Of a stretch of DNA of 64,000 bases, positions 24,758 through 36,167 are shown piece by piece. Within the stretch, counting starts at the first letter, position 1, and each line of letters starts with the position of its first letter. Position numbers and translations under genes: made by a program. Under the pieces are notes generated by a model, which saw nothing but the letters and a program-made list of their open reading frames with translations, had not been told where the DNA came from and made no database searches. Origin of the DNA: Domibacillus indicus (GTDB taxonomy: Bacteria; Bacillota; Bacilli; Bacillales; Domibacillaceae); the NCBI RefSeq assembly GCF_000970685.1, contig NZ_LAJB01000010.1:26025-90024 (forward strand), given 5' to 3'.

Positions 24758-26824
24758 ATGTTTAAAAAGCTTTTCGGTGTGCTTCAAAAAATCGGTAAAG
24801 CGCTTATGCTGCCGGTTGCGATCCTGCCGGCTGCCGGTCTTTTGCTTGCAATCGGCAACGCGCTTCAAAACCCGACGCTGACTGATCTGGCACCGTTTTT
24901 AACAGCCGACTGGGTTGTTAATATTGCAGGGGTTATGGAAAACTCCGGTGATATTGTTTTCGGTAACCTGCCGATACTTTTCGCAGTTGGGGTAGCCATA
25001 GGACTTGCAGGAGGGGACGGCGTTGCCGGTCTTGCTGCGATCGTTGGTTATTTAATTATGAATGCAGCTATGGGCACAGCCCTTGGCCTGGAGAAAATTG
25101 CCGTTTTAGAAGGCGGCGATCCGGCTTATGCCTTGATTCTAGGTATTCCATCCCTGCAAACAGGTGTATTTGGCGGGATTATTATCGGGGCTGTAGCTGC
25201 TTACATGTACAATAAATTCTTTAACATCGAATTGCCGTCATATTTAGGTTTCTTTGCCGGTAAACGGTTTGTTCCAATTGCAACGGCTGCTGCCGCTGTA
25301 GTAATCGGCTTATTGCTGATTGTGATTTGGCCGCCAATCCAAAACGGTTTGGACGCTTTCTCTCATGTATTATTAGGCGGAAACGTTGCTATTTCAGCGT
25401 TTATCTTTGGTGTAATTGAACGCAGCTTGATTCCATTTGGCCTTCATCACATTTTCTATTCACCATTCTGGTATGAATTTGGCCAGTATACAACAGCTGC
25501 AGGCGAGCTTGTCCGTGGTGACCAGCCTATGTTTATGGCTCAAATTCGTGATGGAGTACAGGACTTGACAGCAGGTACGTTTATGACAGGTAAATATCCA
25601 TTTATGATGTTCGGCCTGCCGGCTGCCGCGCTTGCCATTTACCATGAAGCGCGTCCGGAGCGTAAAAAAGTTGTTGCCGGCCTTATGGGTTCTGCGGCAT
25701 TAACTTCGTTCTTAACAGGTATTACAGAGCCGCTTGAGTTCTCGTTCCTGTTTGTTGCACCTATTCTGTTTGGAGTGCACGCAATCTTTGCGGGTCTTTC
25801 ATTTATGACAATGCATCTTCTAGATGTAAAAATCGGTATGACGTTCTCTGGGGGTTTGATCGATTACACATTGTTTGGTCTTTTAAACCCGCAGACAAAT
25901 GCGTGGATTGTTATACCAGTCGGCCTTGTATTCGCGGTTATTTACTATTTCGGTTTCCGCTTTGCGATTCGCAAGTTTAACCTGGCAACACCGGGACGCG
26001 AGCCGGAAGATACAGAAGATGACGATGCACCGGCAGTGGTTGCCGGAGATCTTCCGTATGAAATTCTGGAAGCAATGGGCGGTAAAGAGAATATTTCCAA
26101 TTTGGATGCGTGTATTACACGTCTTCGTGTATCCGTCAATGATATCGGCAATGTTGATAAAAAACGCTTAAAGCAGCTTGGAGCGGCGGGTGTCCTTGAA
26201 GTCGGAAACAATATCCAGGCCATCTTTGGACCTAAATCAGACGGCCTTCGCCATCAAATGGCGGATATTATGAAGGGCAAGTCACCACGTCCAGCAGCAG
26301 CCGTAAAAACGGATCAAGAAGTACAAAAAGAAGTGGAAAATGCCACACCGGCTGCAATCCGCAATGACGTGGAAAGCAAGTTTGTTGCTCCAATTTCTGG
26401 TGAAATTCTGCCAATCACAGAAGTGCCTGACCCTGTTTTCTCTGGAAAAATGATGGGTGATGGTTTTGCAATCAAGCCGAATGACGGCACAGTTGTATCT
26501 CCGGTAAACGGTAAAATCATCAATGTATTCCCGACGAAGCATGCGATTGGTATTACGGCAGATAACGGCCGTGAAATACTGATTCACTTCGGTATTGATA
26601 CAGTGAAATTAAACGGTGAAGGATTTGAAGCGCTTGTAGCGGAAGGCGACGAAGTAAAAGCAGGCCAGCCGCTCTTGAAAGTTGATTTAGATTATATTGC
26701 AAACAATGCAACATCAACGATCACGCCAATTATTTTCACAAACCTTGCAGAAGGACAATCGGTGACGGTTGAAAAGCCGGGCACAGTGAAAAATGGCGAT
26801 GCAGACGTCATTACTATTAAATAG
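24758..26824 (+). CDS. ptsG: Glucose-specific PTS enzyme EIICBA
   Basis: PtsG imports and phosphorylates glucose. The 688-residue protein contains the domains in order C-B-A: membrane EIIC (residues ~1-410, [22 protein letters not shown] start, [12 protein letters not shown] substrate loop), EIIB with the phosphocysteine in [10 protein letters not shown] (~residue 451), and EIIA with the phosphohistidine in [12 protein letters not shown] (~residue 609). ATG 24758 follows GAGGAGG; the in-frame ATG at 24722 has no site. It is controlled by the RAT/terminator upstream and ends at its own terminator, so ptsH and ptsI are not co-transcribed here, unlike B. subtilis. Confidence 0.95.
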   Translation: MFKKLFGVLQKIGKALMLPVAILPAAGLLLAIGNALQNPTLTDLAPFLTADWVVNIAGVMENSGDIVFGNLPILFAVGVAIGLAGGDGVAGLAAIVGYLIMNAAMGTALGLEKIAVLEGGDPAYALILGIPSLQTGVFGGIIIGAVAAYMYNKFFNIELPSYLGFFAGKRFVPIATAAAAVVIGLLLIVIWPPIQNGLDAFSHVLLGGNVAISAFIFGVIERSLIPFGLHHIFYSPFWYEFGQYTTAAGELVRGDQPMFMAQIRDGVQDLTAGTFMTGKYPFMMFGLPAAALAIYHEARPERKKVVAGLMGSAALTSFLTGITEPLEFSFLFVAPILFGVHAIFAGLSFMTMHLLDVKIGMTFSGGLIDYTLFGLLNPQTNAWIVIPVGLVFAVIYYFGFRFAIRKFNLATPGREPEDTEDDDAPAVVAGDLPYEILEAMGGKENISNLDACITRLRVSVNDIGNVDKKRLKQLGAAGVLEVGNNIQAIFGPKSDGLRHQMADIMKGKSPRPAAAVKTDQEVQKEVENATPAAIRNDVESKFVAPISGEILPITEVPDPVFSGKMMGDGFAIKPNDGTVVSPVNGKIINVFPTKHAIGITADNGREILIHFGIDTVKLNGEGFEALVAEGDEVKAGQPLLKVDLDYIANNATSTITPIIFTNLAEGQSVTVEKPGTVKNGDADVITIK

Positions 26825-26834
26825 GAAACAATCC

Positions 26835-26866
26835 GCCTCAGCTGATTCGTCAGCTGAGGCTTTTTT
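26835..26866 (+). terminator. Terminator of ptsG
   Basis: GCCTCAGCTG, a six-base loop and CAGCTGAGGC form a perfect 10-bp stem followed by six T residues. Confidence 0.93.
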
Positions 26867-26913
26867 AATTGCTGGCGGTATGATAAACTGCCGTCAAAGA
26901 GGGGTGAAAAATT

Positions 26914-27456
26914 TTGCTGGATAACGCTTTATTTATGGTTGTTATTATTTTGCTGATTAATATTGTGTATGTGTCGTTTTTTACGATCCGCATGATATTG
27001 ACACTAAAGGGATACCGCTACACAGCGGCTTTTGTCAGCACTATCGAGGTAGTTATTTACGTAGTCGGCCTTGGGCTTGTGCTCGATAACTTAAATGAAA
27101 TTCAAAATCTGATTGCGTATGCTGTCGGATACGGTCTTGGGGTTATCGTCGGCATGAAAATTGAGGAAAAGCTGGCTCTTGGTTATATTACAGTAAATGT
27201 GATTACGAAAGAATATGATAAAGATCTGCCGAAAACACTTCGTGAAGAAGGATACGGGGTAACGAGCTGGGCAGCGAACGGGCTTGAAGGCGAACGGATG
27301 GCGATGCAGATTTTAACGCCGCGCAAGTATGAGCTGAAGCTTTATGAAAGAATTAAAGAGCTTGATCCAAAAGCGTTTATTATTGCCTACGAACCGAAGT
27401 CGATTCACGGCGGCTTCTGGGTAAAACAAGTGAGAAAAGGAAAGTTAATGCGATGA
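26914..27456 (+). CDS. yebE: DUF2179/DUF5698 membrane protein YebE
   Basis: The 180-residue protein has three N-terminal membrane helices (residues ~5-25, 38-58, 65-82) and a cytoplasmic C-terminal domain ([20 protein letters not shown] onward) typical of DUF2179. This family is of uncertain function; YebE orthologues precede yebG and the purine operon in B. subtilis, as here. The start is TTG 26914, supported by AGAGGGGTG seven bases upstream. It overlaps the next start by four bases, so the two are coupled. Confidence 0.87.
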   Translation: MLDNALFMVVIILLINIVYVSFFTIRMILTLKGYRYTAAFVSTIEVVIYVVGLGLVLDNLNEIQNLIAYAVGYGLGVIVGMKIEEKLALGYITVNVITKEYDKDLPKTLREEGYGVTSWAANGLEGERMAMQILTPRKYELKLYERIKELDPKAFIIAYEPKSIHGGFWVKQVRKGKLMR

Positions 27457-27647
27457 GCAAAAAGAGAAATTTTCGAGTGGAAGAAAATGAAACCATTGAT
27501 GACTGCCTGGCACGAATGAAGCGGGAAGGCTATATGCCAGCCCGGCGTATCGAAAAACCGTTGTTTGAAGAACGGAAAGAGAATGGAGAGACAATTTATG
27601 TCCCGATCGGCCGTGAAATCGTCTTTGAAGGAAAAATAATGACGTAA
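27453..27647 (+). CDS. yebG: NETI motif protein YebG
   Basis: The 64-residue basic/acidic mixed protein carries the family-defining NETI in [19 protein letters not shown] (residues ~9-27) and ends in GREIVFEGK. The family is conserved in Bacillus next to purE; its function is unknown. Translation is coupled to yebE by an ATGA overlap. Its stop codon overlaps the first PurR box of the purine operon. Confidence 0.88.
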   Translation: MSKKRNFRVEENETIDDCLARMKREGYMPARRIEKPLFEERKENGETIYVPIGREIVFEGKIMT

Positions 27648-27690
27648 ATACGAACATTAAAATATAAGTGATAAACATCGTTCGATTTTT
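27646..27690 (+). promoter_or_regulatory. Paired PurR boxes upstream of purE
   Basis: AAATACGAACATT (27646-27658) and, inverted, CATCGTTCGATTTTT (27676-27690) match the PurBox with central CGAAC. The spacing of about 17 bases and inverted order match the PurR control site of the B. subtilis pur operon. Confidence 0.87.
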
Positions 27691-27692
27691 TG

Positions 27693-27721
27693 TTGACAGC
27701 CCTTCTTTGGATTGTTAATAT
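27693..27721 (+). promoter_or_regulatory. Sigma-A promoter of the pur operon
   Basis: A perfect TTGACA, a 17-base spacer and TAATAT, directly after the second PurR box. Confidence 0.88.
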
Positions 27722-27738
27722 GTAGATGACAATAAAGC

Positions 27739-27808
27739 ACCTCATATAATAGCGGGAATATGGCCCGCGAGTTTCTACCGGCTGCCGTAAACAGCCGACT
27801 ATGGGGAA
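27739..27808 (+). ncRNA. Guanine riboswitch aptamer of the pur operon
   Basis: The aptamer has CCTCATATAAT, P2 GCGGG/CCCGC around the GAATATGG loop, GTTTCTACC, P3 GGCTG/CAGCC around CCGTAAA, and GACTATGGGG closing P1. C in GACTA predicts guanine/hypoxanthine. This is a near-consensus example controlling premature termination at 27832-27885. Confidence 0.95.
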
Positions 27809-27831
27809 AGCATTCGAAATCTCGAACGACT

Positions 27832-27885
27832 GCGGGCGGATCGCTTTCTCCTATTTACTAGAAGAAGCGGTCTGCCCGTTTTTTT
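27832..27885 (+). terminator. Riboswitch-controlled terminator of the pur operon
   Basis: GCGGGCGGATCGCTTTC pairs with GAAGCGGTCTGCCCG (with G-U pairs) over an A/T-rich loop, then seven T residues. It is the expression platform of the upstream aptamer. Confidence 0.9.
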
Positions 27886-27918
27886 ATGTAAAATAATCTC
27901 ACAAAATGGAGGATCAAG

Positions 27919-28407
27919 ATGGCGATTGAAGTAGGTGTTATTATGGGCAGCACATCTGACTGGGAAACGATGAAACACGCCTGTGACGTGCTTGACGAGC
28001 TTGAAATTGCATATGAAAAAAAAGTGGTTTCCGCCCACCGGACACCTGATTTAATGTTCGAATATGCGGAAACAGCCCGTGAGCGCGGGATTAAAGTAAT
28101 TATTGCCGGAGCAGGCGGAGCGGCCCACTTACCGGGAATGACAGCGGCAAAAACAACGCTGCCGGTGATTGGTATTCCTGTTCAATCAAAAGCGTTAAAC
28201 GGACTTGATTCTCTTCTGTCCATCGTTCAAATGCCTGGAGGCGTGCCAGTTGCAACAACAGCGATCGGCAAAGCCGGTGCTGTAAATGCAGGTTTGCTTG
28301 CAGCGCAAATTTTGTCGATTGCAAATGCTGACGTAGCAGAGCGATTAAACAAGCGCCGGAAGGAAACAGAAAAAACAGTTCTAGAAAGCAGTGATCAGCT
28401 TGGCTAG
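27919..28407 (+). CDS. purE: N5-carboxyaminoimidazole ribonucleotide mutase
   Basis: PurE moves the carboxyl of N5-CAIR to C4, giving CAIR. The 162-residue product begins with [17 protein letters not shown], holding the nucleotide-binding GSxSDW loop, followed by [18 protein letters not shown] and [12 protein letters not shown] with the active-site His. Size and motifs match class I PurE, which works with the PurK encoded next. A GGAGGATCAAG site precedes the ATG. First gene of the 12-gene pur operon. Confidence 0.97.
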   Translation: MAIEVGVIMGSTSDWETMKHACDVLDELEIAYEKKVVSAHRTPDLMFEYAETARERGIKVIIAGAGGAAHLPGMTAAKTTLPVIGIPVQSKALNGLDSLLSIVQMPGGVPVATTAIGKAGAVNAGLLAAQILSIANADVAERLNKRRKETEKTVLESSDQLG

Positions 28408-29527
28408 AGAGATGATTAAACCGGGAAAGACCATTGGCATCATTGGCGGAGGACAGCTCGGCCGCATGATGGCAATGGCCGCAAAAGAAGCGGGTTTCCG
28501 TATTGCCGTTTTGGAGCCGGCAGAAGGAGCGCCCTGCACGCAAACGGCCGATATTGTTATCCAGGCCCCTTATAACGATAAAGAGGCATTAAAGCAGCTG
28601 GCTGATGTAAGTGATGTTATCACATACGAATTTGAAAATATTGATTACGAAGGCTTAAAAGAGCTGATGAATACAGCTTACATTCCACAGGGTGCGGAAT
28701 TAATCCGTATTACGCAAAACCGGGTGCATGAAAAAGAAGCCCTGACAAAAGCAGGCGTTAAAGTAGCCCCATACCGAGTCATTCGTACGATGAAAGAGCT
28801 GAAGCAGGGGATAGAAGATCTAGGCCTGCCGGCTGTTTTAAAGACAGCAACCGGCGGCTATGATGGAAAAGGGCAGTTTGTGCTGCGGAATGCAGAAGAG
28901 GCGGATCAAGCAGCTGTCCTGCTTCAGCACGGCGAATGTGTACTCGAACAATGGCTTACCTTTGACAAAGAAATATCCGTTATTGTGACACGCAATCCGG
29001 AAGGGGAAACAACATATTTCCCGGCGGCGGAAAACATTCATGTCGATAACATTCTTCATCAATCCATCGTGCCGGCGCGTATTTCAAAAGAAACAGAGGA
29101 AGCGGCAAAAGAGGCGGCAGAAAGAATTGCTTCTGCCCTGTCTCTTGTCGGCACGCTTGCTGTAGAAATGTTCGTTACACCGGAAGGCGGCCTGTACATG
29201 AATGAAGTAGCACCGCGCCCTCATAATTCGGGACACTATACGATTGAAGCATGCGGCATTTCCCAGTTCGGACAGCATATTCGTGCAGTGTGCAACTGGC
29301 CGCTGAAAAACACTTCGCTTTTAAAACCGGCCGTTATGGTCAATATCCTTGGCGAACATGTAGAAGGTGTGATCAGCGCTATTCCTGAAAAGCCAGAGTG
29401 GTCGATCCATTTGTACGGAAAAGATGAAGCGAAAGAAAAACGGAAAATGGGGCATGTTACCATTTTAACGGAGAATCTCGAAGAAACACTTTCTGAAATT
29501 GATGAAAGCCGTATTTGGCAAAAATAA
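28391..29527 (+). CDS. purK: N5-carboxyaminoimidazole ribonucleotide synthase
   Basis: PurK is an ATP-grasp enzyme that carboxylates AIR to N5-CAIR with ATP and bicarbonate. The 378-residue product opens with the dinucleotide-like [12 protein letters not shown] (residues ~15-26) and has the ATP-grasp [29 protein letters not shown], and [18 protein letters not shown] segments. GTG 28391 overlaps the end of purE; TTG 28400 and ATG 28412 are also in frame, and none has a clean ribosome binding site, so the start is uncertain by up to seven codons. Confidence 0.95.
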   Translation: MISLAREMIKPGKTIGIIGGGQLGRMMAMAAKEAGFRIAVLEPAEGAPCTQTADIVIQAPYNDKEALKQLADVSDVITYEFENIDYEGLKELMNTAYIPQGAELIRITQNRVHEKEALTKAGVKVAPYRVIRTMKELKQGIEDLGLPAVLKTATGGYDGKGQFVLRNAEEADQAAVLLQHGECVLEQWLTFDKEISVIVTRNPEGETTYFPAAENIHVDNILHQSIVPARISKETEEAAKEAAERIASALSLVGTLAVEMFVTPEGGLYMNEVAPRPHNSGHYTIEACGISQFGQHIRAVCNWPLKNTSLLKPAVMVNILGEHVEGVISAIPEKPEWSIHLYGKDEAKEKRKMGHVTILTENLEETLSEIDESRIWQK

Positions 29528-29557
29528 ATTGATTGATTAATCGGAGGATGACAACTA

Positions 29558-30853
29558 ATGATCGAACGCTATACACGACCTGAAATGGGCAGCATCTGGA
29601 CGGAAGAAAACAAATTTAAAGCGTGGCTTGAAGTAGAAATTCTAGCCTGCGAGGCATGGTCAGAGCTTGGCGAAATTCCAAAAGAGGATGTACAGAAACT
29701 TCGCGAGAACGCAAGCTTCGATATTAACCGCATCAACGAAATCGAGCTGGAAACACGCCATGACGTTGTTGCTTTTACCCGCGCCGTATCCGAAACGCTT
29801 GGAGAAGAACGCAAATGGGTCCATTACGGATTAACGTCAACAGATGTTGTAGATACAGCCCTTTCTTATCTATTAAAGCAGGCGAACGACATTTTACGTA
29901 AAGACATCGAAAACTTTATTGACATCCTTCGTGATAAAGCCATTGAACATAAACACACGGTAATGATGGGCCGCACACACGGTGTTCATGCAGAGCCGAC
30001 AACATTCGGCTTGAAGATGGCGCTCTGGTACGAAGAAATGAAACGGAACCTGGAACGCTTTAACGATGCCGCAGATGGCGTCCAGTATGGGAAAATTTCC
30101 GGAGCGGTCGGTACTTATGCGAATATTGATCCTTTCGTTGAAAAATATGTGTGTGAAAAACTCGGCACAAAGCCGGCACCTGTTTCAACGCAGACTCTTC
30201 AGCGTGACCGTCATGCACACTATATGGCCACTCTTGCTCTTGTTGCTGCGTCGATTGAAAAATTCGCAACAGAAATCCGCGGCCTGCAAAAGTCCGAGAC
30301 ACGCGAAGTAGAAGAAGCATTTGCAAAAGGACAAAAAGGCTCGTCTGCGATGCCGCATAAACGAAATCCAATCGGATCTGAAAACATGGTTGGCCTTGCG
30401 CGTGTAATTCGCGGCCATATGGTCACAGCGTATGAAAATGTATCGCTCTGGCATGAGCGCGATATTTCCCATTCATCTGCAGAGCGCGTAATTCTGCCGG
30501 ATGCAACGATTGCTTTGAATTACATGCTGAACCGTTTCGGCAATATTGTGAAAAACCTGACGGTATTCCCTGAAAATATGAAACGCAATATGGACCGTAC
30601 GCTCGGCCTTATTTACTCACAGCGCATTCTTCTTGCCCTGATCGATAAAGGCATGGCGCGTGAAGCAGCTTATGATACTGTTCAGCCGCGGGCCATGGAA
30701 GCATGGGACAAGCAAGTTCAATTCCGTTCACTGGTAGAAGCGGATGAAACGATTACATCGAAGTTAACGCCGGAAGAGATTGCCGACTGCTTTGACTACA
30801 ACTACCATATCAAGCATGTCGACACGATTTTTGACCGTATTGGCCTTAACTAA
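29558..30853 (+). CDS. purB: Adenylosuccinate lyase
   Basis: PurB splits fumarate from SAICAR in IMP synthesis and from adenylosuccinate in AMP synthesis. The 431-residue product has the fumarase/aspartase superfamily signature [16 protein letters not shown] (residues ~265-280) containing the mobile catalytic Ser, together with [13 protein letters not shown] and [12 protein letters not shown] motifs carrying the substrate-binding Thr, Ser and His residues. CGGAGGATG precedes the ATG. Only 30 bases separate it from purK. Confidence 0.97.
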   Translation: MIERYTRPEMGSIWTEENKFKAWLEVEILACEAWSELGEIPKEDVQKLRENASFDINRINEIELETRHDVVAFTRAVSETLGEERKWVHYGLTSTDVVDTALSYLLKQANDILRKDIENFIDILRDKAIEHKHTVMMGRTHGVHAEPTTFGLKMALWYEEMKRNLERFNDAADGVQYGKISGAVGTYANIDPFVEKYVCEKLGTKPAPVSTQTLQRDRHAHYMATLALVAASIEKFATEIRGLQKSETREVEEAFAKGQKGSSAMPHKRNPIGSENMVGLARVIRGHMVTAYENVSLWHERDISHSSAERVILPDATIALNYMLNRFGNIVKNLTVFPENMKRNMDRTLGLIYSQRILLALIDKGMAREAAYDTVQPRAMEAWDKQVQFRSLVEADETITSKLTPEEIADCFDYNYHIKHVDTIFDRIGLN

Positions 30854-30878
30854 ACCGGAATCTGAGGGGGATCACATC

Positions 30879-31592
30879 ATGCAAAAAGGCAAGCAGCTCT
30901 ACGAAGGAAAAGCAAAACGCATTTATGCAACGGACCAGGAAGGCATTGTCTGGATTGAATATAAAAATTCGGCTACCGCATTTAATGGAGAAAAAAAAGC
31001 TGAGATTGACGGAAAAGGCCGCTTAAACAATTTGATTACAGGGCTGTTATTCGAAAAGCTTGCTGAAAAAGGCATTGCCTCTCATTTTGTCAAGCAGCTG
31101 TCCGAAAACGAACAGCTTGTGAAGCATGTTGATATTATTCCGCTTGAAGTTGTTGTTCGCAATATTGCCGCAGGCAGTATTGCGAAGCGGCTTGGCTTTG
31201 AAGAAGGTGTCCGGTTTAGTGAGCCGATTGTTGAGTTTTATTTCAAAAATGATGACCTTGGTGATCCGCTTCTGACGGAAGACCATATCCGCCTGCTGGG
31301 TGCAGCGGCACCTGAAGAAGTGCAAATTTTGAAAAAAGAAGCTCTTCGCGTCAATGAGGTGCTGATTCCGCTGTTCAGTGAAATGGGCGTTGATCTCGTT
31401 GACTTTAAAATTGAATTTGGCCGCCAAACGGATGGAAGCATTCTCCTGGCTGATGAAATTTCTCCGGATACATGCCGCCTATGGGAAAAAGGCACAAACC
31501 GCAAACTCGATAAAGACTTATTCCGCCGGGATCTTGGCGGACTGACAGAAGCATACACCGAAATCTACAATCGACTTGGAGGAACTCTATAA
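30879..31592 (+). CDS. purC: SAICAR synthetase
   Basis: PurC joins aspartate to CAIR with ATP. The 237-residue product has the family opening [14 protein letters not shown], the [15 protein letters not shown] loop and [10 protein letters not shown] near residue 180, with [14 protein letters not shown] 30879 follows GAGGGGG; an upstream in-frame extension overlaps purB and is not used. The stop and the purS start share a base. Confidence 0.97.
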   Translation: MQKGKQLYEGKAKRIYATDQEGIVWIEYKNSATAFNGEKKAEIDGKGRLNNLITGLLFEKLAEKGIASHFVKQLSENEQLVKHVDIIPLEVVVRNIAAGSIAKRLGFEEGVRFSEPIVEFYFKNDDLGDPLLTEDHIRLLGAAAPEEVQILKKEALRVNEVLIPLFSEMGVDLVDFKIEFGRQTDGSILLADEISPDTCRLWEKGTNRKLDKDLFRRDLGGLTEAYTEIYNRLGGTL

Positions 31593-31846
31593 TGTATAAA
31601 GTAAAAGTTTATGTAACTCTTCGTGAAAGTGTACTAGACCCGCAAGGAAAAGCTGTGCAGCAATCCCTGTCAAGCCTTGGCTACCAGGGAGTAGAAGATG
31701 TGCGCATCGGCAAATACATGGAGCTTCAATTCGATGATTCTGTCCGTGACGTAGAGGGCACAGTCAAAGAAGTATGTGAAAAGCTTTTGTCAAACCCGGT
31801 TATTGAGGATTACCGATATGAAATCGAGGAAGGTGCAAAACAGTGA
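31592..31846 (+). CDS. purS: FGAM synthetase subunit PurS
   Basis: PurS is the 84-residue structural subunit that joins PurL and PurQ into the FGAM synthetase complex. The sequence has the family pattern [37 protein letters not shown] and [18 protein letters not shown]. Presence of a separate purS, purQ and short purL marks the Gram-positive three-subunit type. TTGGAGGAACTC precedes the ATG. Confidence 0.97.
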   Translation: MYKVKVYVTLRESVLDPQGKAVQQSLSSLGYQGVEDVRIGKYMELQFDDSVRDVEGTVKEVCEKLLSNPVIEDYRYEIEEGAKQ

Positions 31847-32526
31847 AATTTGCAGTCATCGTATTTCCAGGATCTAACTGTGACGTGGACATGTACCATG
31901 CGGTAAAAGATGAACTAGGAGAGCAGGTTGATCTTGTCTGGCATGATGCCGATAACCTTGATGAGTATGACGGTATTTTGCTTCCAGGCGGCTTTTCATA
32001 TGGCGACTACCTGCGTTCGGGAGCAATCGCTCATATGTCAAAGGTGATGGCGGCCGTGAAAAAAGCGGCGGAAGCGGGCAAGCCGGTTTTAGGTGTTTGC
32101 AACGGCTTCCAAATCCTGCTTGAATCCGGTCTTCTTCCAGGCGCAATGCTTCGCAACAAAAACTTAAAGTTTATTTGCCGGACGGTAGAGCTGTCTGTTG
32201 AAAACAATGAAACAATGTTTACTTCTCTGTACAAAAAAGGAGAAAAAATCAGCATTCCAGTTGCGCATGGTGAAGGAAACTATTACTGCGACGAAGCAAC
32301 ACTGGCAAAATTGCAGGAAAACAATCAAATCGCTTTTACCTATGCAAGTGATGTAAACGGAAGTCTTTCCGATATCGCCGGCATTACCAATGAAAAAGGC
32401 AACGTACTCGGCATGATGCCGCATCCGGAGCGGGCAGTTGATGAACTTCTTGGCAGCGCAGACGGACTTAAACTTTTTCAATCAATCGTGAAACACTGGA
32501 GGGACTCTCATGTCGTTAATGCTTGA
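31843..32526 (+). CDS. purQ: FGAM synthetase glutaminase subunit PurQ
   Basis: PurQ hydrolyses glutamine to supply ammonia to PurL. The 227-residue class I amidotransferase has the Cys nucleophile in [11 protein letters not shown] (~residue 86) and the His-Glu pair in MMPHPERAV (~residue 195), with the oxyanion [11 protein letters not shown] segment. GTG start 31843 overlaps the purS stop (GTGA); AGGAAGGTG lies upstream. Confidence 0.97.
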   Translation: MKFAVIVFPGSNCDVDMYHAVKDELGEQVDLVWHDADNLDEYDGILLPGGFSYGDYLRSGAIAHMSKVMAAVKKAAEAGKPVLGVCNGFQILLESGLLPGAMLRNKNLKFICRTVELSVENNETMFTSLYKKGEKISIPVAHGEGNYYCDEATLAKLQENNQIAFTYASDVNGSLSDIAGITNEKGNVLGMMPHPERAVDELLGSADGLKLFQSIVKHWRDSHVVNA

Positions 32527-34744
32527 ACCGAATCCGCAGCAAATTAAAGACGAAAAACTATACAGCTCAATGGGCTTAACAGACGAAGAATTTGCTAAAG
32601 TAGAAGAAATTCTCGGGCGTCTGCCAAACTACGCAGAAACAGGTCTTTTCTCGGTGATGTGGTCTGAGCATTGCAGCTATAAAAATTCAAAGCCTGTCCT
32701 GAGCCGTTTCCCGACAAAAGGCGAGCACGTTTTGCAGGGGCCGGGTGAAGGAGCCGGTATCGTGGATATTGGTGACAATCAGGCGGTTGTATTTAAAATT
32801 GAAAGTCATAACCATCCATCCGCTATTGAACCTTACCAGGGCGCAGCAACAGGTGTTGGCGGTATTATCCGTGACGTATTTTCCATGGGTGCCCGTCCAG
32901 TGGCGGTTTTAAATTCACTTCGTTTCGGTGAACTTGAAACATCACGCGTGAAATATTTATTTGAAGAAGTTGTTGCAGGCATCGCCGGTTACGGAAACTG
33001 TATCGGTATCCCGACAGTCGGCGGCGAAATTGCCTTCGATCCATCTTATGACGGCAACCCGCTTGTGAACGCAATGTGTGTCGGGTTAATTGATCATAAA
33101 GATATTCAAAAAGGCCAGGCAAAAGGCACTGGCAATACAGTAATGTATGTAGGTGCGAAAACAGGGCGCGATGGAATTCACGGAGCGACATTCGCTTCAG
33201 AAGAACTAAGCGAGAGCTCAGACGAAAAACGCCCGGCGGTACAGGTTGGCGATCCGTTCATGGAAAAGCTGCTTCTTGAAGCATGCCTCGAGCTTATTTA
33301 CAACCACCAGGACATTCTTGTCGGAATCCAGGATATGGGTGCAGCCGGCTTAACAAGCTCGTCAGCAGAAATGGCGTCAAAATCCGGATCAGGGATCGAG
33401 ATGAATCTTGATTTAATTCCGCAGCGTGAAACAGGCATGACACCATATGAAATGATGCTGTCTGAATCACAGGAGCGCATGCTGATTGTTGTGAAAAAAG
33501 GACATGAAAAAGAAATCGAAGACCTTTTTGCGAAGTACGGCCTTGAAGCAGCGTCTGTTGGTGTGGTAACGGATGACAAAATGCTTCGTTTAATCCATAA
33601 AGGTGAAGTGGCAGCAGAGGTGCCGGTCGATGCACTTGCCGAGGATGCGCCGGTTTACCATAAATCGTCTGCAGAACCGGAATATTATCGTGAATTCCAG
33701 GCGATGGAGAACACAGCACCAGAGGTTACAGATTATAAAGAAACACTTGTGAAATTGCTTCAGCAGCCGACGATTGCAAGCAAAGAGTGGGTATATGACC
33801 AGTACGATTACCAGGTTCGCACAAACACGGTTGTGGCTCCAGGCTCTGACGCAGCGGTTATCCGCCTGCGCGGCACGAACAAAGCGCTTGCCATGACAAC
33901 AGACTGCAATGCACGCTACATTTATCTTGATCCGAAAACGGGCGGCAAAATTGCTGTGGCAGAAGCAGCACGGAACATTGTGGCGTCCGGTGCGCGCCCG
34001 CTTGCCATCACAGACGGATTGAACTATGGAAGCCCTGAAAATCCGGGTGTATTCTGGCAGCTTGAGCAATCGGCAGACGGCATCAGTGAAGCATGCCTTG
34101 CGCTTCAGTCGCCGGTTATTGGCGGAAATGTATCTCTTTACAATGAAACAAACGGCACAGCGATTTATCCAACACCGATTATCGGGATGGTCGGCCTGGT
34201 TGAAGACATTAACCATATTACAACACAGGCGGCAAAGCAGGCCGGTGACCTTGTTTATGTGATTGGCGATGCTGCAAATGAGTTTGGCGGCAGTGAGCTG
34301 CAAAAAATGATGAACGGCGGCAAAATTTTCGGGAAATCTCCGGAAATTGATTTAACAGTAGAAAAAGCCCGACAGGACGCTCTTCTTGGGGCAATTCAGT
34401 CTGGTCTTGTGCAGTCTGCTCATGACATTTCAGAAGGAGGATTTGCTGTAGCGCTTGTTGAGAAATTATTCGGCACAGGTCTTGGCGCCCGTGTTTCTCT
34501 CCAGGGTGAAGCAGCAGCGGTTCTTTTTGCGGAAACACAGTCACGCTTCGTTGTTACAGTGAAGCCGGAACACAAAGAAGCATTTGAAGCAGCCGTGCAG
34601 GATGCGAAACAAATTGGTGAAGTAACAGCTCAGCCAGTGGCGGCAATTTCAATTAACGGAGAAGAAGTGGTACAGGCACCAGTTAGTGAACTGGAGGATG
34701 CCTGGAAAGGAGCTATTCCATGCTTGCTGAACTCAGAGGCTTAA
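32510..34744 (+). CDS. purL: FGAM synthetase large subunit PurL
   Basis: PurL converts FGAR to FGAM with ATP and ammonia from PurQ. The 744-residue product is the short Gram-positive form. Visible motifs are [16 protein letters not shown] (residues ~46-61, catalytic His), [20 protein letters not shown], and in the second half [13 protein letters not shown]. It overlaps purQ by 17 bases, with GGAGGGAC before the ATG, indicating coupled translation of the complex. Confidence 0.97.
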   Translation: MSLMLEPNPQQIKDEKLYSSMGLTDEEFAKVEEILGRLPNYAETGLFSVMWSEHCSYKNSKPVLSRFPTKGEHVLQGPGEGAGIVDIGDNQAVVFKIESHNHPSAIEPYQGAATGVGGIIRDVFSMGARPVAVLNSLRFGELETSRVKYLFEEVVAGIAGYGNCIGIPTVGGEIAFDPSYDGNPLVNAMCVGLIDHKDIQKGQAKGTGNTVMYVGAKTGRDGIHGATFASEELSESSDEKRPAVQVGDPFMEKLLLEACLELIYNHQDILVGIQDMGAAGLTSSSAEMASKSGSGIEMNLDLIPQRETGMTPYEMMLSESQERMLIVVKKGHEKEIEDLFAKYGLEAASVGVVTDDKMLRLIHKGEVAAEVPVDALAEDAPVYHKSSAEPEYYREFQAMENTAPEVTDYKETLVKLLQQPTIASKEWVYDQYDYQVRTNTVVAPGSDAAVIRLRGTNKALAMTTDCNARYIYLDPKTGGKIAVAEAARNIVASGARPLAITDGLNYGSPENPGVFWQLEQSADGISEACLALQSPVIGGNVSLYNETNGTAIYPTPIIGMVGLVEDINHITTQAAKQAGDLVYVIGDAANEFGGSELQKMMNGGKIFGKSPEIDLTVEKARQDALLGAIQSGLVQSAHDISEGGFAVALVEKLFGTGLGARVSLQGEAAAVLFAETQSRFVVTVKPEHKEAFEAAVQDAKQIGEVTAQPVAAISINGEEVVQAPVSELEDAWKGAIPCLLNSEA

Positions 34745-36153
34745 ATGAAGAGTGTGGCGTCTTCGGGGTTTTCGGACACGAAAATGCTTCGCAAATCACA
34801 TATTACGGCCTGCAAAGCCTGCAGCACCGCGGACAGGAAGGCGCCGGTGTCGTGATGAGCGACGGCGAACGCCTCCGCGGCCATAAAGGTGAAGGGCTTG
34901 TCACAGAAATTTTCAATCAGGACATCGTCAACGGATTGACAGGATCAGCAGCTATCGGGCATGTACGTTACCAAACAGCAGGAGGAGGCGGCTATCAAAA
35001 CGTACAGCCGCTTCTGTTCCACTTTCAAACAGGCAGCCTTGCGCTTGCCCATAACGGCAACCTTGTAAACGCCACATCGCTGAAGCGTGAGCTGGAAGCC
35101 CAGGGAAGCATTTTTCAGACAACGTCTGATACTGAAGTACTGGCACACTTAATCCGCCGCAGCACGTACGGCACGATCAAAGACCGTCTGAAAACGGCTC
35201 TTTCTATGGTAAAAGGAGCTTATGCGTTTCTTGTCATGACGGAAAACGAAATGCATGTGGCGCTTGATCCGCAGGGACTGCGCCCGCTTTCAATCGGAAA
35301 GCTTGGTGACGCTTATGTGGTTGCGTCTGAAACATGCGCCTTCGATATTATTGGTGCGGAATTTTTACGCGACGTGGAGCCGGGGGAATTGATTACCATT
35401 AATGAAGCCGGCCTTCATTCTGAACAGTTTGCCGCAGCAATCAGTGATGCTATGTGTACGATGGAGTATGTTTACTTCTCCCGCCCGGACAGTGATATTC
35501 ATGGCGTAAATGTTCACAGTGCTCGCAAACGCCTCGGTAAAATGCTCGCGAAAGAAGTGGAGCCGGCAGTGCTCGAAGCCGATGTTGTCACAGGGGTTCC
35601 GGATTCGAGTATTTCTGCCGCTATTGGTTTTGCAGAAGCAACAGGCATTCCATATGAGCTCGGATTAATCAAAAACCGTTATGTTGGCCGGACGTTCATT
35701 CAGCCGTCCCAGTCTCTTCGTGAGCAGGGAGTTAAAATGAAGCTTTCTCCTGTACGCGGCGTTGTTGAAGGGAAAAAGGTTGTTATGGTGGATGACTCGA
35801 TTGTACGCGGCACAACAAGCCGGCGGATTGTTACCATGCTGAAAGAAGCGGGGGCAAAAGAAGTTCATGTTGTCATCAGCTCACCAGCTATTAAGCATCC
35901 ATGCTTTTATGGAATTGATACGTCTGAAAAAGGTGAATTGATTGCAGCTCACCATACAAACGAAGAATTACGTGAATTGATCGGGGCAGATTCCCTGACT
36001 TATTTAAGCGTAGAAGGCACCATTGATGCAATCGGCCACCGCAAAAGCGCGCTTGGCGAATGCGGCCAGTGCATGGCCTGCTTTACAGGAGAGTATCCAA
36101 CAGAAATTTTTCCGGATACACAGCATCCGCATGACAAAGAAATTATGTGTTAA
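34720..36153 (+). CDS. purF: Glutamine PRPP amidotransferase
   Basis: PurF makes phosphoribosylamine from PRPP and glutamine, the committed and feedback-inhibited step. The 477-residue product starts with an 11-residue propeptide ([11 protein letters not shown]) followed by the nucleophile Cys in [10 protein letters not shown], as in the B. subtilis enzyme that is cleaved to expose this Cys. The PRPP loop [13 protein letters not shown] lies near residue 355. C-terminal cysteines in [15 protein letters not shown] are those of the iron-sulfur type. It overlaps purL by 25 bases, with AAAGGAG before the ATG. Confidence 0.97.
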   Translation: MLAELRGLNEECGVFGVFGHENASQITYYGLQSLQHRGQEGAGVVMSDGERLRGHKGEGLVTEIFNQDIVNGLTGSAAIGHVRYQTAGGGGYQNVQPLLFHFQTGSLALAHNGNLVNATSLKRELEAQGSIFQTTSDTEVLAHLIRRSTYGTIKDRLKTALSMVKGAYAFLVMTENEMHVALDPQGLRPLSIGKLGDAYVVASETCAFDIIGAEFLRDVEPGELITINEAGLHSEQFAAAISDAMCTMEYVYFSRPDSDIHGVNVHSARKRLGKMLAKEVEPAVLEADVVTGVPDSSISAAIGFAEATGIPYELGLIKNRYVGRTFIQPSQSLREQGVKMKLSPVRGVVEGKKVVMVDDSIVRGTTSRRIVTMLKEAGAKEVHVVISSPAIKHPCFYGIDTSEKGELIAAHHTNEELRELIGADSLTYLSVEGTIDAIGHRKSALGECGQCMACFTGEYPTEIFPDTQHPHDKEIMC

Positions 36154-36167
36154 CAGGAGGAACGAAA

